Positions 24,314 through 33,300 of a DNA stretch of 64,000 nucleotides are shown in pieces. Made by a program: the position numbers and the translations under genes. Source of the stretch: Chryseobacterium foetidum. Lineage in GTDB: Bacteria > Bacteroidota > Bacteroidia > Flavobacteriales > Weeksellaceae. Below the pieces are notes generated by a model. The model had not been told where the DNA came from, made no database searches, and worked only from the letters and a program-made list of their open reading frames with translations. The DNA is taken from NCBI RefSeq assembly GCF_025457425.1, contig NZ_JAMXIA010000001.1:2914001-2978000 (forward strand), given 5' to 3'. The stretch's first letter is position 1. Every line of letters starts with the position of its first letter.

Positions 24314-24450
24314 AATCAAGTGTCGTTTTAGAATCATACTTCGATATCCAAACTTTGGGTCACGGGTTCGAGCCCTGTCTTTTCTTCGGGAAAAGTAGCT
24401 CAGCTGGTAGAGCAAAAGCATTGAAAGATTCTATACTTTTTACCTTGATT
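24314..24450 (+). ncRNA. Y RNA candidate 5 with permuted tRNA-like module and UUCG cap
   Basis: AATCAAG (24314-24320) pairs with CTTGATT (24444-24450). GTGTCGTT lies opposite CTTTTTACC; GAATC pairs with GATTC. ATACTTCGATATC follows the stem. The T-arm is ACGGG/CCTGT with loop TTCGAGC. The acceptor is a hairpin CTTTTC/GAAAAG (24379-24395) closed by TTCGG, so the acceptor end is capped by a UUCG-type loop. The D-arm is GCTC/GAGC with loop AGCTGGTA, including the conserved GG. A clear tRNA mimic that cannot be aminoacylated because it has no free acceptor end. Confidence 0.87.
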
Positions 24451-24457
24451 TTAAAAT

Positions 24458-24572
24458 AAAGAGTGTCGTAGAAAAGACTTACTTCGGTAAATCTAACGAT
24501 CTTGGTTCAACTCCAAAAAGCAGGTCTGTAAAAGTCCTGTTAAATGTAGTTTTTTCGAATTTTACCTCTTTT
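24458..24572 (+). ncRNA. Y RNA candidate 6, partial tRNA-like module
   Basis: AAAGAG pairs with CTCTTT. GTGTCGTA lies opposite GAATTTTACC, and GAAAAGAC pairs with GTTTTTTC. TTACTTCG follows. A T-arm TTGG/CCAA with loop TTCAACT is kept, but the acceptor hairpin is missing. Next comes a stem CAGG/CCTG with loop TCTGTAAAAGT in the D-arm position. A shortened tRNA-like module. Confidence 0.74.
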
Positions 24573-24591
24573 TAAATTTAAATATAAGAAT

Positions 24592-25347
24592 ATGAATATA
24601 CCAGAAAATTTCACTGAATTTTTGTATTGGATTAAGAAACGTACAGAAACTTTATGGTCAAATGAAGATGATTGTGTTCAAGGATTATATGGTGCGAAAT
24701 GGCAACCACTTACTGAAGAACAGATTGATTCCATTGAATTAAAATATTCCATCAAATTTATTACTGAGCATCGGGAGTTTTTAAAGGTTCTCCATGCTAT
24801 TGATAAAAAAGAAATTTTTGAATATGAGGATGAAAATGGGGAGGTAGTTTTGGAGGAACATATGTTATTTTATAATTGGTTGGATGATGAAGAAGAAATT
24901 CAACATAGGTTTCATGGTTTATCAGATTGGCTGTTTTTTGATGTGGAAGGAGGTAATGAAGTTTGGTTAAAATCATGGGGAATAAAACCAAAATCTGAAG
25001 CAAAAAGAAAAGAAGTTTTTGATGAATGGTTTTCTAAAATTCCTCAGCTTATCCCAATGTTGGGTCATCGTTTTGTTGTGAGTGATTCTAATTTGAAATG
25101 GAAACCTATACTTTCTATGTGGGGTACTGATATTATTGTAATGGGTTGGGATTTTAGAACTTATCTGTTAAATGAACTAAAAAATCATCTCGATATTCAT
25201 ATTCAGGTTTTTGATGAAGAAGACCAAATGTTTTATCCTGAATTATTACCGGAAGTGCAGGAGATTTTTGATCAGAACTTTAAATATGATGAATCAAAAG
25301 ATGTTCCGTATCTTAAAGAAATGATGCTGTATTGGTCATCTGGATAG
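24592..25347 (+). CDS. SMI1/KNR4-like (SUKH) protein inside the Y RNA array
   Basis: A 251-residue soluble acidic protein. Residues about 38-60 (PLTEEQIDSIELKYSIKF) match the start of the SMI1/KNR4 (SUKH) fold, followed by HREFLKVLHAID and a tryptophan-rich region (FYNWLDDEEEIQHRFHGLSDWLFFDVEGGN). SUKH proteins serve as immunity proteins against many nuclease toxins and also have general protein-binding roles. The gene lies between Y RNA candidates 6 and 7 on the same strand. It may be a passenger, an immunity gene, or part of the island. No toxin gene is adjacent. Confidence 0.78.
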   Translation: MNIPENFTEFLYWIKKRTETLWSNEDDCVQGLYGAKWQPLTEEQIDSIELKYSIKFITEHREFLKVLHAIDKKEIFEYEDENGEVVLEEHMLFYNWLDDEEEIQHRFHGLSDWLFFDVEGGNEVWLKSWGIKPKSEAKRKEVFDEWFSKIPQLIPMLGHRFVVSDSNLKWKPILSMWGTDIIVMGWDFRTYLLNELKNHLDIHIQVFDEEDQMFYPELLPEVQEIFDQNFKYDESKDVPYLKEMMLYWSSG

Positions 25348-25359
25348 TCAAGCTTTGAC

Positions 25360-25431
25360 ATGAATTATCATCCTGAAAATTCGAAAATTCATCCAATTGT
25401 GAAAACATATAACGCTGAAGAAGAAATTTGA
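25360..25431 (+). CDS. Tiny ORF or gene remnant
   Basis: ATG 25360 to TGA 25431 encodes 23 residues (MNYHPENSKIHPIVKTYN...). It may be the truncated start of a lost gene between the SUKH-like gene and Y RNA candidate 7. Weak support. Confidence 0.2.
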   Translation: MNYHPENSKIHPIVKTYNAEEEI

Positions 25432-25439
25432 AAACAAAA

Positions 25440-25584
25440 ACAAGTGCCGTAGAATAGTGTTACTTCGATATCACGACGGGGTCGCGGGTTCGAATCCCGT
25501 CTCTTCCACAAATAAAACACAATTTCTATTGGGAGAGTAGCTCAGATGGATAGAGCACGATACGCTTTTTGACTGTTGCCTTGT
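25440..25584 (+). ncRNA. Y RNA candidate 7, permuted tRNA-like module with long acceptor loop
   Basis: ACAAG (25440-25444) pairs with CTTGT. GTGCCGTA lies opposite CTGTTGCC; TTACTTCGATATCAC follows. T-arm GCGGG/CCCGT with loop TTCGAAT (25484-25500), acceptor 3' strand CTCTTCC (25501-25507), a 23-base loop starting ACA, then acceptor 5' strand GGGAGAG (25531-25537) and D-arm GCTC/GAGC. The acceptor pairs over 7 bp. The ACA after the 3' strand matches the tRNA-like genes at 16-17 kb. Cut in the loop, this would expose a tRNA-like 3' end. Confidence 0.86.
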
Positions 25585-25593
25585 CTAAATAAA

Positions 25594-25732
25594 TAAAAGT
25601 GTCGTAGAGAAAAGATACTTCGTCAACATTTGAAGGGGAGGAATAATGAAGCAGATAATTACTGCAAGATTATCCGGTTCGACTCCGGCAAGACGCTGCC
25701 CCGCTTTTCTTTTCTCGCTTTTACCTTTTATA
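25594..25732 (+). ncRNA. Y RNA candidate 8, alternative inserted module
   Basis: TAAAAG (25594-25599) pairs with CTTTTA (25725-25730). GTGTCGTA lies opposite GCTTTTACC, and GAGAAAAGA (25607-25615) pairs perfectly with TCTTTTCTC (25708-25716). ATACTTCG follows. The insert is not permuted like the others: GGGG (25635) pairs with CCCC (25699), enclosing GCAG/CTGC and a T-arm CCGG/CCGG with loop TTCGACT. It closes the array and is followed by a terminator. Confidence 0.76.
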
Positions 25733-25737
25733 GTTTT

Positions 25738-25768
25738 AATCCTTTCCGATATCCGGAGAGGATTTTTA
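25738..25768 (+). terminator. Terminator at the end of the Y RNA array
   Basis: AATCCTTTCC pairs with GGAGAGGATT, followed by T residues. Confidence 0.8.
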
Positions 25769-25878
25769 TGTTTGAGTTTTTGTGGAATTTATCTTATTGA
25801 AGTGAAATTTATTTTTAGTTTTGTGATTGATGAAAATTAGCTTTCGACTTTAATTCTAACAAAATAAAAACAAAAACC

Positions 25879-26070
25879 ATGGAAAACAAAAAAGGAGGGA
25901 TATTTTTCTTTGCCATTATCGCAATCATCGTAGGAAGTGCTTTGTGGAAGCAGATCGATTTTAAAACCATGACCGTAGACAAAATAGGATTGAGCATTCT
26001 CTATCTCTGCACGTTTTTATTTGCAGTTTTCTTTTTAGTCAGAAATCTTAGAAACCGCAATCAGAATTAG
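25879..26070 (+). CDS. Small two-helix membrane protein
   Basis: A 63-residue protein with two hydrophobic segments (about residues 6-20, FFFAIIAIIVGSALW, and 36-54, LSILYLCTFLFAVFFLV). The C-terminus is basic (RNLRNRNQN). It looks like a conserved flavobacterial small membrane protein of unknown role. ATG 25879 has an AAAACC-rich leader. Single gene between the Y RNA array and the convergent XRE gene. Confidence 0.6.
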   Translation: MENKKGGIFFFAIIAIIVGSALWKQIDFKTMTVDKIGLSILYLCTFLFAVFFLVRNLRNRNQN

Positions 26071-26094
26071 AAAAAAAAATGATTTAATACTTGG

Positions 26095-26727
26095 TTATTT
26101 TCCCTTTCTCTCCAAAATCTCAATCCTTTCCAAAATACTGGAGAGGATATTTTTTTGGTCAGAAGAAAGATAGCCTGCGATTCTATAAACTTCTTTTTCA
26201 GAAAATAGTTCTTTGTCAATCGCTGAAAGATACTGCAGATTTCCGTTGTCAATAAAAAGAAGCGTTTCAGGATTTTCTTCCATGAGATTTGACTTCATTA
26301 AAAAAAGAAAATCACCTGCTTTATAATTCGATAAAAGCAATTTATCATCTGCAAATTCATAGATTAAATCGATATTTGCCAATGCTTTTTGCAGTGAATT
26401 ATATTTTTCATTATTGTCAATAGTATTTTCCTGATAAGGCAATTCTGAATTGAAGGAAAGCTGATATTTCTCAAAACTTTCTGGTTTATTTAAATCATCA
26501 ACCGTCAGCGGAACAGTAAGAAATTTATCCAGATCGAGATTAAAGTAATGAACTACAGTTAGTAATGTAGCGATTTTGGGTTCTGAACGTCCTTCCTCGT
26601 ACGCTCCTATTACGCCTCGGTTTAATTCAAATAAATCTGCGAACGCCTGTTGGCTTAATCCTTTTGCGTGTCTTATTGTTTTAATATTAGCTCCGAAATA
26701 ACTCATGGGTTCTAATCTTTTTTGCAA
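26095..26727 (-). CDS. XRE-family transcriptional regulator
   Basis: A 210-residue protein with an N-terminal helix-turn-helix of the Xre/Cro type (IKTIRHAKGLSQQAFADLF...RGVIGAYEEGRSEPKIATL, about residues 10-55) and a C-terminal domain of unknown function. It may start at the upstream Met 26727 or at MSYFG (26706). A TACATTTGC box lies upstream on its strand. The C-terminal half may sense a ligand. It could control neighbouring genes, but no operator pair was identified. Confidence 0.85.
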   Translation of the reverse strand: MQKRLEPMSYFGANIKTIRHAKGLSQQAFADLFELNRGVIGAYEEGRSEPKIATLLTVVHYFNLDLDKFLTVPLTVDDLNKPESFEKYQLSFNSELPYQENTIDNNEKYNSLQKALANIDLIYEFADDKLLLSNYKAGDFLFLMKSNLMEENPETLLFIDNGNLQYLSAIDKELFSEKEVYRIAGYLSSDQKNILSSILERIEILERKGK

Positions 26728-26906
26728 ATGTAAGATTAATTTTAATTAATTTGCTAATAATATTTGCATTTTAAGATATTTTTATTATATTTGTGAACAT
26801 CCGATAAAAATGAAGTGGATAAATGAGTGTTTCTGGTCGGATTGTTTAAATATTTGAGAGGAATCAGGTATTTATTATAAAATGAATAATCTATTAATAA
26901 TGAATT

Positions 26907-27554
26907 ATGATTGATCAGGAGTTTTTACAGATAGCTTTTTCGCCGGTCAACACGGTTTTAAGTGTCTTGCTGATTTTGTCGGTCATTTACTGGCTTTTCA
27001 CCATTATCACAGGTTTGGATATTGATATCGGACTGGATGCTGATTTTGATGCCGATGTCGACATTCCTGATGGTCACGTTCATGTTCCGGATGATGCTTC
27101 GGGATGGCTTCAGTTTTTGAAATTCCTGAATTTAGATATTGTGCCGATTACCTACTTTCTCACACTCTCACTTTTGTTGACGTGGTTAGGATCATTTTAT
27201 CTCGAATCGTTTTTCTCCTTTGAAATCTGGGTTTCTGCTTTGCTGGTCATTCCAATATTTTTAGTCAGTATTTTATTAACGAAAATAATTTTAAAACCTT
27301 TAAATCCATTCTTCAGAGAAATTAACCATAAAGGCGAGATATCACATGATTTTCTGGGCCGGCAGGGAAGGTTGAAATCAACCATACATGGTGACAAGAC
27401 CGGAATGCTTGAGGTTTTTGTAAATAAAGATCCGATGATTCTGATGGTGAGAAGCAAAGACGGCGAAGAGATAAAACACGGAACAACGGTTTACATCGTA
27501 GACGAAGACTGTGAGAAAAGAATTTATTACGTCGCAGAGGAAATTAAATTTTAA
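26907..27554 (+). CDS. NfeD/OB-fold membrane protein, partner of flotillin
   Basis: A 215-residue protein with three membrane segments (about residues 12-35, 68-88 and 95-125) and a C-terminal soluble domain rich in beta strands (GRQGRLKSTIHGDKTGMLEVF, about 152-172), typical of the OB fold of NfeD and YqiJ-like proteins. It precedes a flotillin-like gene by 210 bases, the usual NfeD-flotillin pairing. Acidic stretch DIDIGLDADFDADVD at residues 33-47. It probably acts at the inner membrane in membrane microdomain organisation. Confidence 0.8.
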   Translation: MIDQEFLQIAFSPVNTVLSVLLILSVIYWLFTIITGLDIDIGLDADFDADVDIPDGHVHVPDDASGWLQFLKFLNLDIVPITYFLTLSLLLTWLGSFYLESFFSFEIWVSALLVIPIFLVSILLTKIILKPLNPFFREINHKGEISHDFLGRQGRLKSTIHGDKTGMLEVFVNKDPMILMVRSKDGEEIKHGTTVYIVDEDCEKRIYYVAEEIKF

Positions 27555-27764
27555 ATGAAATTATGGTCACCTTTTTTATGCTGATGTTCAGCTATATTTT
27601 AGAATTACTTCTGTAATTAGTATTAATCATTTGTATTGTTAGGTGTCTTTGCTGAGTCAAACGCCTTTGCGAACGAAAGTATGCAGAACTATATGTAAAC
27701 AAAATCTTTGCGCCTTTTGCGTTTAAAAAATTAAAACACATTTAAACAAATAAACTATAAAAAT

Positions 27765-29774
27765 ATGAATACACCTTTGATTGTTGGGATTGTTGTCACC
27801 GTGGTGGCGTCTCTCGGATTGATTTTCTGGATTTTATCGATGTATAAAAAAACCGTTCAGGGAATCGTAATTTTAAGGACAGGTTATGGAGGAACCAAGG
27901 TTTTCTTCAACGCAGGAATTGTAATTCCGGTCATCCACAGAATGGAATCGATGGATATTTCAGTGAAAAAACTGGAAATCGCCAGAGAAGGCCGTGCCGG
28001 ACTGATCTGTAAAGACAATATGAGAGCCGATATTCAGGTGGCTTTCTTTATCAGAGTCAATAAATCGGCGGATGACATTGTGAATGTCGGTCAGACGATT
28101 GGTTGCCAGAGAGCTTCTGATATCAATACGTTGAGAGAATTATTTGAGGCTAAATTTTCTGAAGCTTTGAAAACGGTTGGTAAAAAGTTTGAATTTATCG
28201 AACTCTACGAAGCAAGAAGCGAATTCCGTCAGGAAATTCTTCATATTATCGGAACAGATTTGAACGGTTATGTTTTGGATGACTGTGCGATTGATTATCT
28301 GGAGCAGACTAAAATTGAAAATTTAGATAAAGACAATATTTTAGATTCTGAAGGTATTAAAAAGATTACCGAATTAACAGCAACTCAAAATATTAAAGCC
28401 AATCAGGTTCGCAGAGATGAGGAGAAAACCATCACCAAACAGAATGTAGAAGCCCGTGAAGCAATTTTAGAACTGGAAAAACAATTAGCTGAAAAAGAAG
28501 AATCTCAAAAAAGAGAAGTGGCTAATATCAAAGCGCGTGAAAATGCTGAAATATTGAAAGTTGATGAAGAAGAGCGTCTGAAATATGAAACCGTTCGTAT
28601 CGCAACAGAAGAAAAGCTTCAGATTGCTGAAGAAAACAAGCAAAGACAGGTCGTGATCGCTTCCAAAAATAAAGAACGCGCCGATTTGGTGGAAACAGAA
28701 AGAGTACAGAAAGATAAAATGCTTGAAGCAACTGAAAGAGAAAGAATTGTTTCTCTGGCTCAGATTGAAAAAGAAAAGGCCATCGAACTGGAAAAGAAAA
28801 ATATTCAGGATGCAATCCGTGAGCGTTTGACGATGGAGAAAACCGTAGTTGAAGAGCAGCAGACCATCAAGGATTTGGAAGCCTTCAAAACGGCTGACAG
28901 AACCAAGCAGGTTGAAATTACTCTGGCAACTCAGGAAGCGGAAAAGAAATTAATTCAGGAAACGAGAGCGGCAGAATCAAGAAAATTATCTGCTGAAAAA
29001 GATGCTCAGAAATACGTCATCGAAGCTCAGGCAAAAAGAGATGCTGCAGAAAAAGAAGCGGAAGCCCGTAAAATTATTGCTGATGCAAAAGCCAAAGAAG
29101 AAGCGACGGTAGGATTATCTGAAGCTCAGGTTCTACATGCAAAAGCCGATGCTGCCGAAAGGCAGGGAATCGTTGAGTCAATCGTTATTGAGAAAAAAGC
29201 AGAAGCGGAAAGAAAAGAAGGTATCGCACAAGCAGAAGTTATCAGGGAGAAAGCATTTGCAGAAGCTGCCGGAATTACAGAAAAAGCGGAAGCAATGAAA
29301 AAACTGAACGATGCCGGAAAAGATCATGAAGAGTTCAGACTGACTTTAGCGAAAGAAAAAGAAGTGGAATTGGCTCACATTTCAATTCAGAAAGCTATCG
29401 CACAGGCACAAGCCGGAGTTTTGGCGGAAGCGTTCAAGTCTGCAAAAATTGATATCGTAGGTGGAGATAATACATTCTTTGATAATGTGGTTCGTCAGGT
29501 TTCTGCAGGAAAAGGTTTGGATAAATTCATCAGCCACAGCGAAAACGCAACTTTGGTCAAAGAAAATCTTTTGGGAGACGGCGAAAATATCATCGGAAAA
29601 GTAATGGGAATGGTTGATAAATACAATATTTCTTCTGAAGACATCAAAAACATGAGCATCGCAAGCCTGATTTTCAAACTGAATGGAGTTGCCGACCAGC
29701 AGGAAAAAGGTCTTCTCGCAAGAGCAATGGACATGGCGAAAAATCTGGGTATCGAACAAAAACCAATCAGATAA
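27765..29774 (+). CDS. Flotillin-like protein (YqiK/YuaG type)
   Basis: A 669-residue protein with one N-terminal membrane helix (about residues 5-27) and an SPFH/band 7 domain (about 30-190; ILRTGYGGTKVFFNAGIVIPV, RADIQVAFFIRVNKS). A long charged coiled coil (about 200-570, rich in AEAEKKEAE-type repeats) and a flotillin C-terminal segment follow. Flotillins form oligomeric membrane scaffolds. It pairs with the NfeD-like gene upstream. The two may support the envelope stress function suggested by the Ter genes downstream. Confidence 0.93.
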   Translation: MNTPLIVGIVVTVVASLGLIFWILSMYKKTVQGIVILRTGYGGTKVFFNAGIVIPVIHRMESMDISVKKLEIAREGRAGLICKDNMRADIQVAFFIRVNKSADDIVNVGQTIGCQRASDINTLRELFEAKFSEALKTVGKKFEFIELYEARSEFRQEILHIIGTDLNGYVLDDCAIDYLEQTKIENLDKDNILDSEGIKKITELTATQNIKANQVRRDEEKTITKQNVEAREAILELEKQLAEKEESQKREVANIKARENAEILKVDEEERLKYETVRIATEEKLQIAEENKQRQVVIASKNKERADLVETERVQKDKMLEATERERIVSLAQIEKEKAIELEKKNIQDAIRERLTMEKTVVEEQQTIKDLEAFKTADRTKQVEITLATQEAEKKLIQETRAAESRKLSAEKDAQKYVIEAQAKRDAAEKEAEARKIIADAKAKEEATVGLSEAQVLHAKADAAERQGIVESIVIEKKAEAERKEGIAQAEVIREKAFAEAAGITEKAEAMKKLNDAGKDHEEFRLTLAKEKEVELAHISIQKAIAQAQAGVLAEAFKSAKIDIVGGDNTFFDNVVRQVSAGKGLDKFISHSENATLVKENLLGDGENIIGKVMGMVDKYNISSEDIKNMSIASLIFKLNGVADQQEKGLLARAMDMAKNLGIEQKPIR

Positions 29775-30317
29775 AATTATTTTGAACTCACCGGAAAGTC
29801 CCAAAGCGGCGATTTAGCAAAGGATAGGATATAATCCTATCAAATAAATATTGTTTTTTTTCGAATGAATTTTTAACTGAATTATATTGTAAAACTCTCA
29901 TTGTGTAATTTTTCAATGATGTTTTGAGAGTTTTTTTGAGTCTGTTCAATTATTGTAAATCAAAATTTTAATGGAATTTTTACTCAGACTCTAAAGGGCG
30001 AAAAATACCATTAAAATTAAGCAAAATTACTCCCTTTAGGGTCGGGGAAATAATTTTGATTAATTTTTAGATAGGCTCTTTATTTTAAAATAAATTTAGA
30101 TTTGCAAAAAAAAAAAATCAATAGGAACGGGCTTTAGCCCGTTTAATAAAAAGTCAATTCATTCGGCTTTAGCCAAAACTTAAATTAAAGTTTTAAATTA
30201 AGACCTCGCTAAGTGTGAACACCTTTTCGAACGAAAAATACAGACAATATTTTCAAAAATATAACAGAATGATGGTACATCAAACACCCATCATCCATCA
30301 CCAAACATCAAAAACCT
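29775..30317. other. Gene-free spacer with several hairpins
   Basis: No gene is seen. It contains: a hairpin GATAGGAT/ATCCTATC at 29823-29841; a terminator at 29892-29937 (AAACTCTCA/TGAGAGTTT then T run); an inverted repeat CTAAAGGG/CCCTTTAG between about 29991 and 30042; and AACGGGC/GCCCGTT at 30126-30143. The last is a well-known type of flavobacterial intergenic repeat (ACGGGCTTTAGCCCGT). Confidence 0.75.
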
Positions 30318-33300
30318 ATGTCAGAAAAATTAAATTCAGGGACATACGAAATAATTCAAAGCCGTCTGAATGAGCAGAAAAACGACCTCATTCAAAGGCT
30401 TCAGAAGCTGAACGAAAACCGTAAAGAGATTTTCGGCGGAGTTGATTTTTCACTCATCGCCAACGAAAGAATTTCTACGGAGCACAACTGCGTTGCCAAA
30501 GATATTTTTTCACTGAAAAACACGTTGATTTTCGGATCAAATGCGCATTTGGGTTTACAGAGCGAAATCAATATTACGGATGTTTTTTCGATTTATACGA
30601 TTAATAACGACCGCTTTGAACCCCGCGATTCATCACTGATTAATGATGAAATTTTCGTTGAAGAATTTAAAAATCTCTATAAATATTACAGAAATACATT
30701 CTTTGCACGCTTTCATTTTACAGAAAACTATCTGTACATGGTTTTTCAGTTGTCTGAAAGTCCGTCAGATATCAAAGCCTTTAAATGGTTGATTAAAGAT
30801 GGTGAACTTACCTACGTCGATTCCAGAAGCGCTTCGGAGGTAACATATCCGCCGCAGCATGGTTTTGCATGGACGAAAGCCACCCGAGATATGCAGCGAA
30901 GCGGGAAATTTCCGCACGTTTCTCTGGCGGATAAAGTTTTTGTGGAATCAATCGGTGGAGATTTAACCATAAAAATTGAAGACAATACCGACACCGGAAA
31001 AGGAATTTATTCTGAAGACGTCATTCACAAAGATCAGAATCTCGATGATGCTGAAATTCACTTCTGCGACCTTGATAATTTGGTTTTATTTAAAATCAAA
31101 CCTTATCAAGAAGCAGAAAGATATTTCATTTACAATCACAAAGAAAAAATCGTTTCCCGTGTCGATACCTTGAAGCATTCGGCAGTTTTGCTTCCGGAAA
31201 ATCAGGGTGTTTTGTTCTCGAACGGCTACGCTTTGCAGACGGGAGGTTTAAAGGTGATTTCTCAGGATGTCAACCGGCTTCATTATCTTAAAACGATTCA
31301 GGAGCCGAACGGTGAAAATTTCATGTACGTTTTTTACGATGATAAAACCAATAATTATCAGCTGATTTCCTACAATATCATCACACAAACCATCGAAACA
31401 CCGATTCGTTGTAGTGGGTATTCAATTTTAAATGATGGAAAACTTATTTATTTAAGGGAAAGCGTAGAAACGACGAAACATCATCTAGCTCAGATCTGGC
31501 AAACACCTTATGCGAAAGAATTACTGCCGAATACGGAGAAGTCAGACACGCTGATTTATAAAATCGGGAACAAAGATATCGTTCGTGTGATGGCAGAAAG
31601 TCAGGAATTGATCACCTTGCTGAACAAAGAAGATTCCTACAGCGGATTGTATGATGATATTGTCAAACTTTCCACGACGATTTTAGATGCGTATTATTTC
31701 CTCGGCGATGATGAGGTTGAAAATCTGGATCAGCCTTTAAAGGAAATCAGAAGCATTGCTCATTCGGCGATTAATGAGTTTGAAAAAGTAGTCGAGCAGA
31801 AAAAAAATACCGCTGAAGCCGTTGAGAAAATCAAAATTTCCTGCGAAAAAATTCTGGATGATACGAAAAGAATTCACTATTCTGAACTGACGGAATACAT
31901 CGACATGCTTTCACAAATCAGAGCGTTGCGTGGTGAAATTACTGGTGCAAGAGATCTGAAATACGTGGATTTAAAAACTCTTGATGCTCTAGATCAGTCG
32001 TTGGCTGCGAGATCAGAAGAACTTTCCAATGCCTGTGTGAATTTTCTGTTGCAGGAAAATTCTCTGTCGCCTTACGAAATCAGAGCGCAGTCCATTTCTG
32101 AAAATATTATCAATTTGCAGAAGGCGATTGATGCTAAAACCATTGAAGAAGAAATCACCAATTTATCTTCACAGCTCGAGCTTTTGGTGGATATCGTCAA
32201 CAATTTAAAAATTGAAGACACTTCGCAATCTACTCAGATTATTGAAAATATTTCGGTGATTTTTGCAAGATTAAATCAGGAGCGTTTAGAATTATCAAAA
32301 AGGAAAAGAGAAATTTCCGGTAAAGAACTTTCTGCTGATTTTCAGGCTCAGATGACGTTGTTTGATCAGTCGGTGATTAATTTTCTTGAGCTTTCTCAGA
32401 CTCCCGAAAAATGCGATGAATATTTAACCAAACTTTCCATTCAGCTGGAAGAAATGGAAACGAAATTCATTGATTTTGATGAGTTTAACCAAAAAATTGG
32501 TGAAAAAAGAGAAGAGGCCTACGGTCATTTTCAAAACAAAAGAGTTCAGCTTACGGAATCGCGCAACAAAAGAACACAGAATTTATATGATTCCGCAAAA
32601 AGGATTTTGCAGTCCGTAAAAACAAAAACCGAATCTTTCGATGCTGAAAATGAGATCAACGGCTATTTTGCGACCGATTTAATGATAGAAAAAGTCCGTG
32701 ATATTTCCCGACAGCTGATGGAAATGGAAGATTCTGCGAAGGCGGAAGAAATTCAGACTTTGCTGAAAACTTCGCAGCAGGAAGCAGTCCGAAAACTTAA
32801 GGATAAAAAAGAAATTTACGCAGACGGCGACAATGTAATTGCTCTGGGTGATTATAAATTTGCGGTCAACCGTCAGAAATTAGATCTCACCCTAGTTCTT
32901 AGAAATGCCCAGTATTATTATCATTTAACCGGAACCGGATTTTACGAACCTTTGAATTTTGAAGCAATTTCTGAGTACAAAGACGTCTGGAATCAGGAAT
33001 ATATTTCAGAGAATTCAAATGTAAAAAGATTCGAATATTTAGCTTGGAATATTTTTTCAAAAAATAAAAACATCAACACTGAAGAGCAAAACCGAAATGC
33101 CATCCAGCAGTTTATGACGGAACATTTTGGCGAAGGTTTGGTAAAAGGAATTCATGATGAAGATGCGCTGACAATTGTTTCAAAACTTCAGCAGATGCAC
33201 AATGAATTGGGATTGATGCAGTTTACGCCTTCAGAAAGAGCGTTGGCGCAACTGTTCTGGCACTTTTTGAATAATGAAAGAAAAGAATATTATCAGAAAC

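Noticed and set aside
24218..24421. 67-codon minus-strand ORF
   Set aside because: Antisense of Y RNA candidates 4 and 5.
23831..25732. CRISPR array
   Set aside because: The repeats are not identical units with fixed spacers; each copy has its own paired stem and there are no cas genes nearby.
15801..25768. Prophage tRNA cluster
   Set aside because: No phage structural, integrase or packaging genes are present around the tRNA-like genes; the linked genes are RNA-processing and ATP-grasp proteins.
25646..25840. 64-codon ORF after the Y RNA array
   Set aside because: It overlaps Y RNA candidate 8 and its terminator, has no family features and poor codon use.
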